Origin: Alloalcanivorax mobilis
Lineage (GTDB): Bacteria > Pseudomonadota > Gammaproteobacteria > Pseudomonadales > Alcanivoracaceae
Direction of reading: 5' to 3'
Length of the DNA: 64,000 nucleotides
Assembly (NCBI RefSeq): GCF_002864685.1
Contig: NZ_NMQZ01000007.1
Location: forward strand, 62,001-126,000
Shown here: positions 55,412 through 64,000 of the stretch, piece after piece
Layout: each line of letters begins with the position of its first letter
Position numbering within the stretch: the stretch's first letter is position 1
Position numbers and translations under genes: made by a program
The notes under the pieces: generated by a model
Databases searched by the model: none
What the model was told of the DNA's origin: nothing
The model's input: only the letters and a program-made list of their open reading frames with translations

Positions 55412-55696
55412 ATGAAAACAATACACAAGCATCGCCTGGAAATCGGCGCCGAGGTTCAGGACATCAAGCTGCCGGAAACCGGCAAAGTGCTGCGCGTGGA
55501 TTACATCCAGCAGGAGCGGGTGGTGTACATGTGGGTCGAGGTGGACGCCGACACCGTCATCGACACCCCGAAAGAAGTGCGCCGCTTCAAGGTGTTCGCC
55601 ACCGGCAGTGGCATTCCGGATAACGCCCGCTACATCGGCACCACCCTGGACAATCTCAAGCCCGAGGCCTACCACGTCTACGAGCTGGTGGGCTGA
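55412..55696 (+). CDS. DUF7352-like small protein
   Basis: 94 residues, beta-rich. Starts MKTIHKHRLEIGAEVQDIKLPETGKVLRVDYIQ and ends YIGTTLDNLKPEAYHVYELVG. This general pattern (MKTIxKxxLE...I.LP...L.V) is shared with a small family common in phages and plasmids, to which I assign it tentatively. ACGGAGGGAACGC provides a strong ribosome site. It stands between the tandem array and prfB, with which it may have arrived (inference). Confidence 0.75.
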   Translation: MKTIHKHRLEIGAEVQDIKLPETGKVLRVDYIQQERVVYMWVEVDADTVIDTPKEVRRFKVFATGSGIPDNARYIGTTLDNLKPEAYHVYELVG

Positions 55697-55792
55697 ATAC
55701 CCCCGTGGCGCCGGCCTCGTCAGGGGCCGGACGAAACGGTAGAATGCGCCGCCTTTCCTGCCTTATACAACCGATTGGGATTGAAACCGTTT

Positions 55793-56912
55793 ATGGAAGT
55801 GAATCCGCTGCGAACCCACCTCTCCGATCTGGCCGAGCGCGTGGACGCGCTGAGGGGGTATCTTTGACTACGATCTCAAAAGCGAACGACTGGTCGAAGT
55901 AGAGCGCGAACTGGCGCTGCCGGACGTCTGGAACGAGCCGGAACGCGCCCAGGCGCTGGGTAAGGAGCGCTCGCAACTGGAGTCGGTGGTGTCCACTCTG
56001 GACGGCGCCACCCAGGGCATTGGTGACACCCGGGACCTGCTGGAACTGGCGGTGGAGGAAGACGACGAAGCCACCGTGGAAGAGGTGCAGGCGGACCTGA
56101 AGCGGCTCGAAGCGCTGGTCGCGGATCTGGAATTCCGGCGCATGTTTTCCGGCGAAATGGACAACGCCAGCGCCTATCTGGACATCCAGGCCGGCTCCGG
56201 CGGCACCGAGGCCCAGGACTGGGGCGAAATGCTGCTGCGCATGTACCTGCGCTGGGGCGAGGCGCACGGTTTCAAGACCGAGCTGGTGGAAGCCTCCGCC
56301 GGCGACGTGGCCGGGATCAAATCCGCCACCGTCCGTTTCGAAGGCGAATACGCCTATGGCTGGCTGCGCACCGAGACCGGCGTGCACCGGCTGGTGCGCA
56401 AGAGCCCGTTTGATTCCGGCGGCCGCCGCCACACCTCGTTCAGCTCCGTGTTCGTGTCACCGGAAGTGGACGATAACTTCGAGATCGAGATCGACCCGGG
56501 CAAGCTGCGCACCGACACCTACCGCGCCTCCGGCGCCGGCGGCCAGCACGTCAACCGGACCGATTCCGCGGTGCGCCTGACCTACACCTTCACCGACCCG
56601 GACACCGGCCAGGAACACATCGTGGTGACCCAGTGCCAGTCCCAGCGCAGCCAGCACCAGAACCGGGACCAGGCCACCAAGATGCTCAAGGCCAAGCTCT
56701 ACGAGTTGGAAACGCAGAAGCGCAACGCCGAGAAGCAGGCCCAGGAAAACGCCAAGGCCGACATCGGCTGGGGCAGCCAGATCCGCTCCTACGTGCTCGA
56801 CGATGGCCGCATCAAGGATCTGCGCACCGGCGTGGAAAGCCACAATACCCAGCAGGTGCTCGACGGCGACCTGGATCGCTTTATCGAAGCCTCGCTGAAA
56901 AGCGGGTTGTAA
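55793..56912 (+). CDS. prfB: Peptide chain release factor 2, programmed +1 frameshift
   Basis: About 372 residues when joined (55793-55864 and 55866-56912). It terminates translation at UGA and UAA. The first 24 codons end at CTT followed by an in-frame TGA (55865-55867); skipping one T continues as Asp-Tyr-Asp-Leu. Diagnostic motifs: KSPFDSG, the stop-codon-recognising SPF tripeptide, and the catalytic GGQ in [15 protein letters not shown]. Expression is autoregulated: low RF2 slows termination at TGA and favours the shift. Followed by lysS in the conserved order. Confidence 0.97.
55853..55868 (+). promoter_or_regulatory. prfB programmed frameshift site
   Basis: AGGGGG (internal Shine-Dalgarno, 55853-55858), TAT, then CTT-TGA-C (slippery codon and stop at 55862-55867). 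Spacing and sequence are the classical ones of bacterial prfB. Confidence 0.97.
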
Positions 56913-56913
56913 A

Positions 56914-56985
56914 GACGCTGGACGCCAGACGCCAGACGCCGGACGCTACCACCGAGAAAGCGTCCGGCGTCTGGCGTCCAGCGTC
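56914..56985. repeat. Word-repeat hairpin between prfB and lysS
   Basis: The left arm (56914-56947) consists of four GACGCC(A/G)-type words beginning GACGCTGGACGCCAGACG; the right arm (56959-56985) is the matching reverse complement ending GTCCAGCGTC. The fold is nearly perfect over 27 pairs with a short loop. It lies between two genes in the same direction and 26 bp before the lysS start, where it could attenuate transcription or shield lysS translation. Confidence 0.75.
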
Positions 56986-57011
56986 AGGCGCTGTATCGGG
57001 ACCGAGACGCT

Positions 57012-58496
57012 ATGAATAAAGACCAAACCAATTCGAACGCCGACGCCCAGGACGAAAACCGCCTGATCGCCGAGCGCCGCGCCAAGCTGGGCGAATGGCG
57101 CGCCGGCGGCGGCGCCTTCCCCAATCATTTTCGCCGCGACAGCCTGGCCGCCGATCTGCAGGCGCAATACGGTGAACTGAGCAAGGAAGAGCTGGCCGAG
57201 AAAAACGTCCAGGTGGCGGTGGCCGGCAGGTTGATGCTCGACCGCAAGGCCTTCAAGGTGCTTCAGGACATGTCCGGCCGCATTCAGATTTTCGCCCCCA
57301 AACCGGTGCAGAAAGACACCAAGCACTGGGACCTGGGCGACGTGGTGGGAGTGCGCGGCACCCTGTGTAAATCGGGGATGGGCGACCTGTACGTGATGAT
57401 GGATGAGTACCTGATGCTCACCAAATCCCTGCGCCCGCTGCCCGAGAAACACAAAGGCCTGACCGACACCGAAGCGCGTTATCGTCAGCGCTATGTGGAT
57501 CTGATCGTCAACGAAGACAGCCGCCGTGCCTTTCAGGTTCGCTCGCGGATGGTCGCCGGGATTCGCAACTATCTGGTCGAGCAGGGCTTTATCGAGGCGG
57601 AAACGCCGATGTTGCAGGTGATCCCCGGCGGCGCCACGGCGCGGCCTTTTGTCACCCACCACAACAGCCTGGACTTGCAGATGTACCTGCGCATCGCGCC
57701 GGAGCTGTATCTGAAACGGCTGGTGGTGGGCGGTTTCGAGAAGGTGTTCGAAATCAACCGCAACTTCCGCAACGAGGGGCTGAGCACACGCCACAATCCC
57801 GAGTTCACGATGCTGGAGTTCTATCAGGCCTACGCGGATTACCAGGATCTGATGGACCTCACCGAGGACATGCTGCGCAAGCTGGCGGAAACGGTACTTG
57901 GCAAGACGCAAATCGAATATCAGGGCGAAACCTACGACTTCGGCAAACCGTTCGCGCGCTTGTCGGTGTTCGACTCGATCCTGCAGTTCAACCCGGACAT
58001 CGACGCCGGTGAACTGGCGGACGAGCAGGGTGCGCGCCGCATCGCCGAGGGCCTGGGCATTGCGCTCAAGGACATCTGGGGCCTGGGCAAGGTGCAGATC
58101 GAGATCTTCGAGAAGACCGTGGAGCACCGCCTCAAGGACCCGACCTTCATCACCGATTACCCCACCGAGGTGTCGCCGCTGGCGCGCCGTCGGGACGACA
58201 ACCCGTTCGTCACCGAGCGGTTCGAGTTCTTCGTCGGCGGCCGCGAAATCGCCAACGGTTTCTCCGAGCTCAACGACGCCGAGGACCAGGCCGAGCGCTT
58301 CCAGGCCCAGGTGGCCGAAAAGGATGCCGGCGACGACGAGGCGATGTTCTACGACGCTGACTACATCACCGCGCTGGAATACGGCCTGCCGCCCACCGCC
58401 GGTGAAGGCATTGGCATCGACCGGTTGGTGATGTTGTTCACTGACGCGCCCACCATCAAGGATGTGATTTTGTTTCCGCATATGAGGCCACGGTAG
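57012..58496 (+). CDS. lysS: Lysyl-tRNA synthetase (class II)
   Basis: 494 residues. Charges tRNA-Lys. The OB-fold anticodon-binding domain (about 55-150) precedes the class II core with motif 2 [32 protein letters not shown] and motif 3 [30 protein letters not shown]. Length and motifs are standard. It follows prfB as in E. coli and Pseudomonas. The ATG comes after GGGACCGAGACGCT, a weak ribosome site beyond the hairpin. Confidence 0.97.
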   Translation: MNKDQTNSNADAQDENRLIAERRAKLGEWRAGGGAFPNHFRRDSLAADLQAQYGELSKEELAEKNVQVAVAGRLMLDRKAFKVLQDMSGRIQIFAPKPVQKDTKHWDLGDVVGVRGTLCKSGMGDLYVMMDEYLMLTKSLRPLPEKHKGLTDTEARYRQRYVDLIVNEDSRRAFQVRSRMVAGIRNYLVEQGFIEAETPMLQVIPGGATARPFVTHHNSLDLQMYLRIAPELYLKRLVVGGFEKVFEINRNFRNEGLSTRHNPEFTMLEFYQAYADYQDLMDLTEDMLRKLAETVLGKTQIEYQGETYDFGKPFARLSVFDSILQFNPDIDAGELADEQGARRIAEGLGIALKDIWGLGKVQIEIFEKTVEHRLKDPTFITDYPTEVSPLARRRDDNPFVTERFEFFVGGREIANGFSELNDAEDQAERFQAQVAEKDAGDDEAMFYDADYITALEYGLPPTAGEGIGIDRLVMLFTDAPTIKDVILFPHMRPR

Positions 58497-58612
58497 CCGA
58501 CGGTTGCCGTGGGGCGGACTTTTACGGTATTGATTGCCCTCGGGCCGGATGGCCGGATGAGCGATGTTGCCGTGACACGGACCTCGCGATCATACATTCA
58601 GCGGACAGCATT

Positions 58613-59281
58613 ATGACTACGGCAATCCAGTATCAGGGACGCAAGGCCCGACGGGCCGGCAGCGAACAACGCCGCCAGGCGATTCTGGAAGCGGCGCTGG
58701 CGATTATCGTGCGTGAAGGAATCCGCGCGGTGCGCCACCGGGCGGTGGCCCGCGAGGCGGACGTGCCGTTGTCGGCGACCACCTATTACTTCAAGGACAT
58801 CTCCGACCTGATCGCGGACACCTTCACGCTGTTCGCCGAGCGTGCCCTGGAGCAGGTGGTGCGGCCGTTCCGCGACCAGGCGTTCAGCCTGATCGAGGCG
58901 TTCCGCGAACAGGCCGGCAGCGCCCCGGACCGGCGCGAGCAACTGATCGACTCACTCTCCACCATGACCACCCTGTTTATTCTCGACGAGATCAACAACC
59001 GTCGTGGTCATCTGGTGGCGGAGCAGGCCTTTTTGCAAGAAGCGATCCTCGATGAGCGCCTGCGCGGCATGGCCGATCTGTACCTGCGCGAGCTGGGGCT
59101 GCTGCTGGTGGACGCCTGCCGGGCGTTCGGCTCGGCGGACCCGGAACTGGACGCGGAGTTGATTCATGGCCACATCATGGCCATCGAAGTGCGCCTGCTG
59201 ACCCACCCGGAATGGGCCGATCAGACGCAGATTCACCGCCGCATGCGCCATCTTCTGGAAAAACTGGTGCCCCATGCCTGA
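58613..59281 (+). CDS. TetR-family transcriptional regulator
   Basis: 222 residues. Helix-turn-helix at about 20-65 ([48 protein letters not shown]), C-terminal ligand domain with a long FREQAG...[21 protein letters not shown] helix. The effector is unknown; the DNA-recognition part ([12 protein letters not shown]) resembles regulators of fatty-acid genes. Its last 8 bp overlap the start of ung, so the two are co-translated. Confidence 0.9.
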   Translation: MTTAIQYQGRKARRAGSEQRRQAILEAALAIIVREGIRAVRHRAVAREADVPLSATTYYFKDISDLIADTFTLFAERALEQVVRPFRDQAFSLIEAFREQAGSAPDRREQLIDSLSTMTTLFILDEINNRRGHLVAEQAFLQEAILDERLRGMADLYLRELGLLLVDACRAFGSADPELDAELIHGHIMAIEVRLLTHPEWADQTQIHRRMRHLLEKLVPHA

Positions 59282-59957
59282 AGCGCAAGTGCAATTGGAG
59301 CCGGGCTGGAAGGCGCAGCTTGGCGGCGAATTCGACCAGCCCTACATGCGTGAGCTGAAGCAATTTCTGCGCGAAGAAAAGCGCGCCGGCGAGACCCTTT
59401 ACCCGCCCGGCGACAGCATCTTCCGGGCGTTCAACGAGACCCCCTTCGAGCAGGTCAAGGTGGTGATCCTAGGTCAGGACCCCTACCACGGCCCCAACCA
59501 GGCCCACGGCCTGTGCTTCTCGGTGCAACCGGGCGTTCGCACGCCGCCGTCGCTGGTCAATATTTTCAAGGAGATCGAGCGCGACCTGGGCATTCCGGCG
59601 CCCGCCGACGGCAATCTGGAGCCCTGGGCGCGGCAGGGCGTGCTGTTGCTCAACGCGGTGCTCACGGTGCGCGCCGGCCAGGCCGCCTCGCATCAGGGCA
59701 AGGGCTGGGAGCGCTTCACCGATCAGGCCATCGAGCACATCAACCGTGAACGCCAGGGCGTGGTGTTCATGCTGTGGGGCAGCTACGCGCAGAAGAAGGG
59801 CAAGCTGATCGACCGCGAGCGCCACTGCGTGTTGACCGCGCCGCACCCCTCGCCGCTGTCGGCGCACCGGGGCTTCATCGGCTGCGGGCATTTCTCCCGC
59901 GCCAACCAGTATCTGCTGCAACAGGGCAAAGAGCCGATCGACTGGGCGCTGCGCTGA
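59274..59957 (+). CDS. ung: Uracil-DNA glycosylase, family 1
   Basis: 227 residues. Removes uracil from DNA after cytosine deamination or dUTP incorporation. The catalytic water-activating D69 is in [21 protein letters not shown], and His in [21 protein letters not shown] is the second catalytic motif. Length matches E. coli Ung (229). The ATG at 59274 lies within the end of the TetR gene. The two are probably co-transcribed; a TetR-ung coupling is not a standard arrangement. Confidence 0.96.
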   Translation: MPEAQVQLEPGWKAQLGGEFDQPYMRELKQFLREEKRAGETLYPPGDSIFRAFNETPFEQVKVVILGQDPYHGPNQAHGLCFSVQPGVRTPPSLVNIFKEIERDLGIPAPADGNLEPWARQGVLLLNAVLTVRAGQAASHQGKGWERFTDQAIEHINRERQGVVFMLWGSYAQKKGKLIDRERHCVLTAPHPSPLSAHRGFIGCGHFSRANQYLLQQGKEPIDWALR

Positions 59958-60070
59958 CGTCCGCTGCGGGACGTTTGCCCAGGACATCGCGTGGTGCCCG
60001 CGCGGCAACGCCCCGGGCACGCCCATTGTTCAAGTTTCTATCCAAGAGAGAAAGGGAAGGACCCGTTGGC

Positions 60071-61177
60071 ATGACCGACACCGTACAGTTTCAGGAACTG
60101 CCCACCGCCGACGGCCGCTATTTCGGCCGCGTCATCCTCAACGCGCCGCGTGCCATGAATGCCCTGGGGCTGGACATGATCCAGGCCATCGATGCGCGCC
60201 TGGATCAATGGCTGGATGACCCGCGCTTGGTTGCTATTTGGCTGGAGGGCGCCGGCGGCAAGGCGCTGTGTGCCGGCGGCGACGTGATCGCCCTGCACGC
60301 CAGCATGGTCAAATATTCCGGGCAGGCGCGAAACCCGTTCGTGGAAGAGTACTTCGCCGCCGAGTATCGCCTCGATTACCGCCTGCACACCTGCACCAAG
60401 CCGGTGATCGCCTGGGCCGAAGGCCTGGTCATGGGCGGCGGCATGGGGCTGATGCAGGCCAGCGATTTCCGCCTGGTCACCGGCAACAGCCGGCTCGCCA
60501 TGCCGGAAATCTCCATTGGCCTGTTTCCGGACGTGGGCGCCAGCTGGTTCCTCAACCGCCTGCCCGGCAAAACCGGCCTGTTCCTGGGCCTTACCGGGGT
60601 ACACCTGAACGCCCGCGACGCCCTCGACCTGGGCCTGGCCGACCGCTTTATCGACGATGACCGGGACACCTTGCTCCAGGCATTGCTGGCCGGCGACTAC
60701 AGCGACGACGACGGCGACAACCACCGCCGCCTGTACCGCGCCCTGCGCCAGCGCGCGGCACGGCCGGACGGCCTGGACGGCGCCGTGCTCAGCCACCTGG
60801 ACACCATCAACCGCCTGTGTGACGGCGCCGACATCACCGAGGTGGTGGACAACATCCTGGCCTGCAAGCAATGCGACGGCTGGCTGGACCGCGCCCGTGG
60901 CACCCTCGCCAAAGGCTGCCCGCAAACCGCCCATCTGGTGTGGCAACAGCTGGAACGCGGCCGCCACCGGTCCCTCGCCGAGGTGTTTCGCATGGAATGG
61001 TGCCTGGCGGTTCAATGCGGCCAACACACGGATTTCCGCGAAGGCGTGCGCGCCCTGCTGATCGACAAAGACGGCGCCCCCCGCTTCCGCCACCGCTCGG
61101 TGGCCGAAGTGCCGGCCGGCTACATCGACGAGTTCTTCGTCAACCCGCTGCCCAAGCACCCGCTCGCCGATCTTTGA
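60071..61177 (+). CDS. Enoyl-CoA hydratase/isomerase family protein (3-hydroxyisobutyryl-CoA hydrolase-like)
   Basis: 368 residues. The N-terminal crotonase fold (1-200) shows LEGAGGKALCAGGDVIALHASM and GLVMGGGMGLMQASDFRLVTGNSRLAMPEISIGLFPDVGASWFLNRLPG; the C-terminal part is that of the ECH_2 branch (FRMEWCLAVQCGQHTDFREGVRALLIDKDGAPRF). This branch includes 3-hydroxyisobutyryl-CoA hydrolase of valine breakdown. Substrate not decided. The ATG follows AGAGAAAGGGAAGGACC. Confidence 0.92.
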   Translation: MTDTVQFQELPTADGRYFGRVILNAPRAMNALGLDMIQAIDARLDQWLDDPRLVAIWLEGAGGKALCAGGDVIALHASMVKYSGQARNPFVEEYFAAEYRLDYRLHTCTKPVIAWAEGLVMGGGMGLMQASDFRLVTGNSRLAMPEISIGLFPDVGASWFLNRLPGKTGLFLGLTGVHLNARDALDLGLADRFIDDDRDTLLQALLAGDYSDDDGDNHRRLYRALRQRAARPDGLDGAVLSHLDTINRLCDGADITEVVDNILACKQCDGWLDRARGTLAKGCPQTAHLVWQQLERGRHRSLAEVFRMEWCLAVQCGQHTDFREGVRALLIDKDGAPRFRHRSVAEVPAGYIDEFFVNPLPKHPLADL

Positions 61178-61227
61178 TGGAGTAAAGTACGGTACAGGAG
61201 GGAACAGGATGCAGGGAACAGCGCCGC

Positions 61228-61308
61228 TGTGGGAGCGGTCCCCGACCGCGAACCGAGCCGAAGGCGAGGCCGGGCCAAGCCGATTCGCGGTCAGGGGCCG
61301 CTTCCACA
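61228..61308. repeat. REP-like hairpin element
   Basis: Outer arms 61228-61252 (TGTGGGAGCGGTCCCCGAC...) and 61284-61308 pair over 25 bp with two or three mismatches. The beginning TGTGGGAGCGG and an end TTCCACA recall Pseudomonas REP sequences. It lies in the intergenic gap between two convergent genes and may act as bidirectional terminator or a mobile REP-type element. Confidence 0.65.
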
Positions 61309-61354
61309 TCAGAATTCAACGCCGGCGCCGGCCCGGCCTGCTGCTCCCGCCTTT

Positions 61355-62320
61355 CTATTCCCGAGGCTTGGGCAGCGGGTAAGGCAGCGCCAGAGCCTCG
61401 GCGTTCAAGGGTTGCTCCTCGGCATACAGCTCACCCTGATGGTCCAGGCGCACCACCGCCAGCAGGCGCGGCGAAGGCTCGCCGGGGGCGCTGTCCACCA
61501 CCTCGCCGACGGCGCGGCCGTCGCCATTGCGCAGCGGCTGGCCGGCGGCCAGCGGCTCGCCCTGGTAAGCGAACAGCGCCATGCGCTGTTTCAGTTTGCC
61601 CTTGAAGTGCATCCGCGCCACCACTTCCTGGCCGGTGTAGCAGCCCTTTTTGAAGCTGACGCCGCCGAGCAGGTCGTAGTTGAGCACCTGCGGCAGAAAC
61701 AGATCCTCGCCGCCGGGGTAGATCTGGCCCTCGCCGATGGAAATTTCCTGGAAGCGCCAGCCGGCGCTGTCGATGAGCCGGCGTGGCCCGCTCAGAGCCG
61801 GCCAGTGCGCGGCCAGCGCCTCGGCATCGGCGATCACCAGGGCCAGATCGCCATGGGCGAAACGCAGCACGGTCACGGCGTCGTCACTGAGCACCTGGCC
61901 GGGCTGCGGGTCCGGCAGGTGGGCGTCGGCCAGGGTCGCCGATACCGCGCCGGACAGCCCCGCCACCAGACACTCCGGCGCCTCGCTGAAGGTGACCTTG
62001 GCGCGCAGTTTGTATTTTTCCAGGCTCTTGATGGTGGCCGCGCTCTGGCTCGCCGGGCACAGGATCAGGTAGCCCTCGGCCACGGGCAGCAGGCGCACAC
62101 TGACCAGCCCGCGGCCTTTCAACGACAGATGCATGGCGGCGCGGTGGCCACCGGCGTCGATGTGTTTCAGGTCGCAGGTCAGTTGCCCCTGCAGATAGTC
62201 GCCGGCTTCTTCACCGGTAACGCGGATCACCGCCAGGTGATCGCAAACCGCCAGGGAGGGTTCGGCGGTGCCGCCGTGCGCCGGCGTTTGGTCGCCAAGC
62301 AGAGCTTGCCATGCGCTCAT
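61355..62320 (-). CDS. ygfZ: Folate-binding protein YgfZ (Fe-S cluster maintenance)
   Basis: 321 residues. GcvT-like fold. The signature KKGCYTGQEVVARMHFKGKLKQRM, with its functional cysteine, is intact. YgfZ uses folate to help repair or synthesise Fe-S clusters in certain enzymes. ATG at 62320. It is divergent from sdhE with a 131-bp gap, an arrangement also seen in E. coli. Confidence 0.95.
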   Translation of the reverse strand: MSAWQALLGDQTPAHGGTAEPSLAVCDHLAVIRVTGEEAGDYLQGQLTCDLKHIDAGGHRAAMHLSLKGRGLVSVRLLPVAEGYLILCPASQSAATIKSLEKYKLRAKVTFSEAPECLVAGLSGAVSATLADAHLPDPQPGQVLSDDAVTVLRFAHGDLALVIADAEALAAHWPALSGPRRLIDSAGWRFQEISIGEGQIYPGGEDLFLPQVLNYDLLGGVSFKKGCYTGQEVVARMHFKGKLKQRMALFAYQGEPLAAGQPLRNGDGRAVGEVVDSAPGEPSPRLLAVVRLDHQGELYAEEQPLNAEALALPYPLPKPRE

Positions 62321-62451
62321 AGAATCCCCGTTGCTGTGTCAGGTGGAACGCAGATGATAGATAATCGCCCCAGTGGCTGTCAGTCATGAGGCTGACGGCG
62401 CCCGGATTAAAGGGCTGAACCACCAAAAGCCTGCTTAATATCGAGGATGCC

Positions 62452-62724
62452 ATGAACGCGCAACAAGAGAGCCCGCAACAATTGCAGCGCCGCTACCGCT
62501 GGCAGTGCCGGCGCGGTGCCTCCGAGGTGGAGGTGGTGCTGAACGACTATCTGGAGCGCTATTTCGTTGACGACGACGACCAGGATCAGGCGCGCTTCGC
62601 GCGGGTGCTGGAGTGTCACGACGTCGACCTGCTGGATTGGTTTACCCAGCGTTCCGAGCCCGAAGACCCGGAGTTGCGCGATTTTGTGCGCAAAATGATT
62701 CGCCGTGTGGCCGATAAGAGTTGA
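62452..62724 (+). CDS. sdhE: Succinate dehydrogenase FAD assembly factor SdhE
   Basis: 90 residues, with the R-G-x-x-E motif (R21-G22-A-S-E25) required to promote FAD attachment to SdhA and FrdA, and the C-terminal [10 protein letters not shown]. Its stop overlaps the start of the next gene by 20 bp, as expected of the sdhE-ygfX operon. Confidence 0.95.
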   Translation: MNAQQESPQQLQRRYRWQCRRGASEVEVVLNDYLERYFVDDDDQDQARFARVLECHDVDLLDWFTQRSEPEDPELRDFVRKMIRRVADKS

Positions 62725-63091
62725 ACTGAGCGCCTCGCGCTACCCGGTGCGGCTGCGCCGGGTGGCGCTGGCGATCACCGGTGTCGCGTTGATGTTCAGT
62801 GCCCTGCCGCTGAGCGTGGCGGCGCTGGCCGGCCTGGCCGCCATGGCGTTGGCGCGCCGTTGGCGGTTGCCGCTGCCGCGCGCCGTTGAGGTGGCGCCGC
62901 AGGGGCTGCGCCTGGAGCTGGCGGACCGGCGCCGGCTGCAGGTGAGCCCGCCGTTCCGGGTGCTGATGCGGCCCGGCTGGCTGGCGTTGCATTGCCCGGA
63001 TTACGGCTGGGTGTGGCTGTTCGCCGACCAGGGCAGCGCCGCCGCGCTCACCCCGTTGCGCCAGGTGCTATGGATGCAACGCTCTCGCTGA
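62705..63091 (+). CDS. YgfX-family membrane protein
   Basis: 128 residues. Two membrane helices (about 17-50: [33 protein letters not shown]) and a cytoplasmic domain rich in Arg with [20 protein letters not shown] and [18 protein letters not shown]. The family partners SdhE; in E. coli YgfX (CptA) was proposed as a toxin acting on cytoskeletal proteins. The start is a GTG overlapping sdhE by 20 bp. Its 3' end overlaps the convergent nadB by 44 bp. Confidence 0.85.
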   Translation: MWPIRVELSASRYPVRLRRVALAITGVALMFSALPLSVAALAGLAAMALARRWRLPLPRAVEVAPQGLRLELADRRRLQVSPPFRVLMRPGWLALHCPDYGWVWLFADQGSAAALTPLRQVLWMQRSR

Positions 63092-64000
63092 GCGGCGTTG
63101 GCGGCACCAGAATGGTGTCCAGCGCCTCCGGCAGCACGCCGGGAAACTCGCGCATGAAATGCAGGCCCCGGCTTTCGCGCCGTTGCAGCGCCGAGCGGAT
63201 GATCAGATCGGCGATCACCACCAGGTTGCGCAATTCCAGCAGATCGTTGCTGATGTGGTAGTTGCTGTAGTACTCGCCGATTTCCCGCTTGAGCAGATCA
63301 ACCCGGTGCAGCGCCCGTTCCAGGCGTTTCACGGTGCGCACGATGCCCACGTAGTCCCACATAAAGCGGCGCAGCTCGTCCCAGTTGTGGCTGATCACCA
63401 CGTCTTCATCGGAATCGGTGACCTGGCTGTCGTCCCACTCGCTGGCGTCCCGTGGCTCCGGCATCCCGGCCAGGTGGGCGCCGATGTGATCGGCCACCGC
63501 GCGCCCGTAGGCGAAGCATTCCAGCAGCGAATTGCTGGCCATGCGGTTGGCGCCGTGCAAACCGGTGAAACTGGTTTCGCCCAGGGCATACAGGCCGGGG
63601 ACGTCGGTTTCACCGTTGCTGTTGATGACCACGCCGCCGCAAGTGTAATGGGCGGCGGGCACCACCGGCATCGGGTCGCGGGTGATGTCCAACCCCAGTT
63701 GCAGGCATTTGGCGTACACGGTGGGGAAGTGCTCGATGATGAAATCCGCCGGTTTGTGGCTGATGTCCAGATACAGGCAGTCCGCCCCCAGCCGTTTCAT
63801 TTCGTGGTCGATGGCGCGCGCCACCACGTCCCGCGGCGCCAGCTCGCCGCGTTCGTCGAAGCGCTGCATGAAGCGCTCGCCATTGGGCAGCAACAGCCGG
63901 CCGCCCTCGCCACGGATCGCCTCGGTAACCAGGAAGCTCTTCGCCTTGGGGTGATACAGGCAAGTGGGGTGGAACTGCATGAATTCCATATTGCCGACCC
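63048..64000 (-). CDS. nadB: L-aspartate oxidase, 3' part
   Basis: About 317 residues, incomplete at the window edge; the N-terminal FAD-binding region lies to the right. NadB oxidises L-aspartate to iminoaspartate, the first step of NAD synthesis. Seen: [33 protein letters not shown], the active-site [46 protein letters not shown], and a C-terminal helical domain. The reading frame remains open to the last base. It overlaps ygfX on the opposite strand by 44 bp. Confidence 0.95.
   Translation of the reverse strand, partial: VGNMEFMQFHPTCLYHPKAKSFLVTEAIRGEGGRLLLPNGERFMQRFDERGELAPRDVVARAIDHEMKRLGADCLYLDISHKPADFIIEHFPTVYAKCLQLGLDITRDPMPVVPAAHYTCGGVVINSNGETDVPGLYALGETSFTGLHGANRMASNSLLECFAYGRAVADHIGAHLAGMPEPRDASEWDDSQVTDSDEDVVISHNWDELRRFMWDYVGIVRTVKRLERALHRVDLLKREIGEYYSNYHISNDLLELRNLVVIADLIIRSALQRRESRGLHFMREFPGVLPEALDTILVPPTPLSESVASIAPGATG

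Noticed and set aside
55865-55867. Nonsense mutation in prfB
   Set aside because: The TGA with AGGGGG-TAT-CTT is the normal programmed frameshift site of release factor 2.
56914-56985. Lysine riboswitch or T-box ahead of lysS
   Set aside because: Only a simple word-repeat hairpin is seen; there is no multi-stem aptamer or T-box motif.

Overview
The window reads as a chromosomal segment from a GC-rich, lipid-degrading gammaproteobacterium. The best guess is Alcanivorax/Alloalcanivorax or a close relative. The basis is a dense set of fatty-acid genes (thiolase end, tesB, fadH, two acyl-CoA dehydrogenases, cti, fadA, fadB, an enoyl-CoA hydratase-type gene) together with gammaproteobacterial core blocks (recJ-prfB-lysS, sdhE-ygfX-nadB, ygfZ). 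No rRNA, tRNA, CRISPR array or complete insertion sequence was seen.

Layout. 1-10443: fatty-acid metabolism (thiolase tail, tesB, fadH under a TetR-type operator, two acyl-CoA dehydrogenases), interleaved with a PepSY-PepSY-response regulator-histidine kinase unit and an exported alpha/beta hydrolase. 11146-13573: an OmpA-family protein and a degenerate GGDEF protein. 13719-20240: a divergent membrane-lipid cluster (chalcone-isomerase-like, NTF2-like lipoprotein // DUF2878, DUF1295, cyclopropane-synthase family). It runs directly into a histidine kinase, and an OmpR-type regulator that may be its partner lies 1 kb away beyond a second degenerate GGDEF gene. 20295-25690: an alanine/glycine:cation symporter, a GlxA-type AraC regulator, a candidate small RNA, and the cis/trans fatty acid isomerase cti. 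25817-33415: small housekeeping genes, dodecin, a DEAD-box helicase, YceI, a three-gene PepSY/DUF2271/DUF4198 operon behind a Fur-box-like site, a DUF4168 protein and an APS-reductase-type cysH. 33580-39797: a hybrid kinase whose 3' end overlaps a convergent LuxR-type regulator, a lipoprotein with a zinc-peptidase motif, and ABC-F ybiT.

39945-48811 is the accessory stretch: hipBA, orphan genes, pirin, a SRPBCC protein, a MITE-like element, a large lipoprotein, a NERD-helicase gene broken by an in-frame TAA, an intact ParDE pair, and a RelE toxin broken by an in-frame TAG beside an intact antitoxin. 48972-64000 returns to core functions: fadBA, recJ, an eight-unit 77-bp tandem array, a DUF7352-like gene, prfB with its programmed frameshift, lysS, a TetR gene overlapping ung, an enoyl-CoA hydratase-type gene, ygfZ, sdhE, ygfX and the 3' part of nadB.

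The most unusual signals are non-coding. One is a set of intergenic hairpins built from short tandem words on one arm and their reverse complement on the other, with a different word at each locus. Others are two long clamped palindromes with a shared inner design, a 77/154-bp higher-order tandem array placed between recJ and prfB, and an orphan promoter-hairpin-terminator unit that looks like a small RNA. On the protein side, the lipid divergon with its coupled kinase and the two Gln-to-stop type nonsense codons in neighbouring accessory genes deserve attention. All calls are from reading the sequence; no database search was run.
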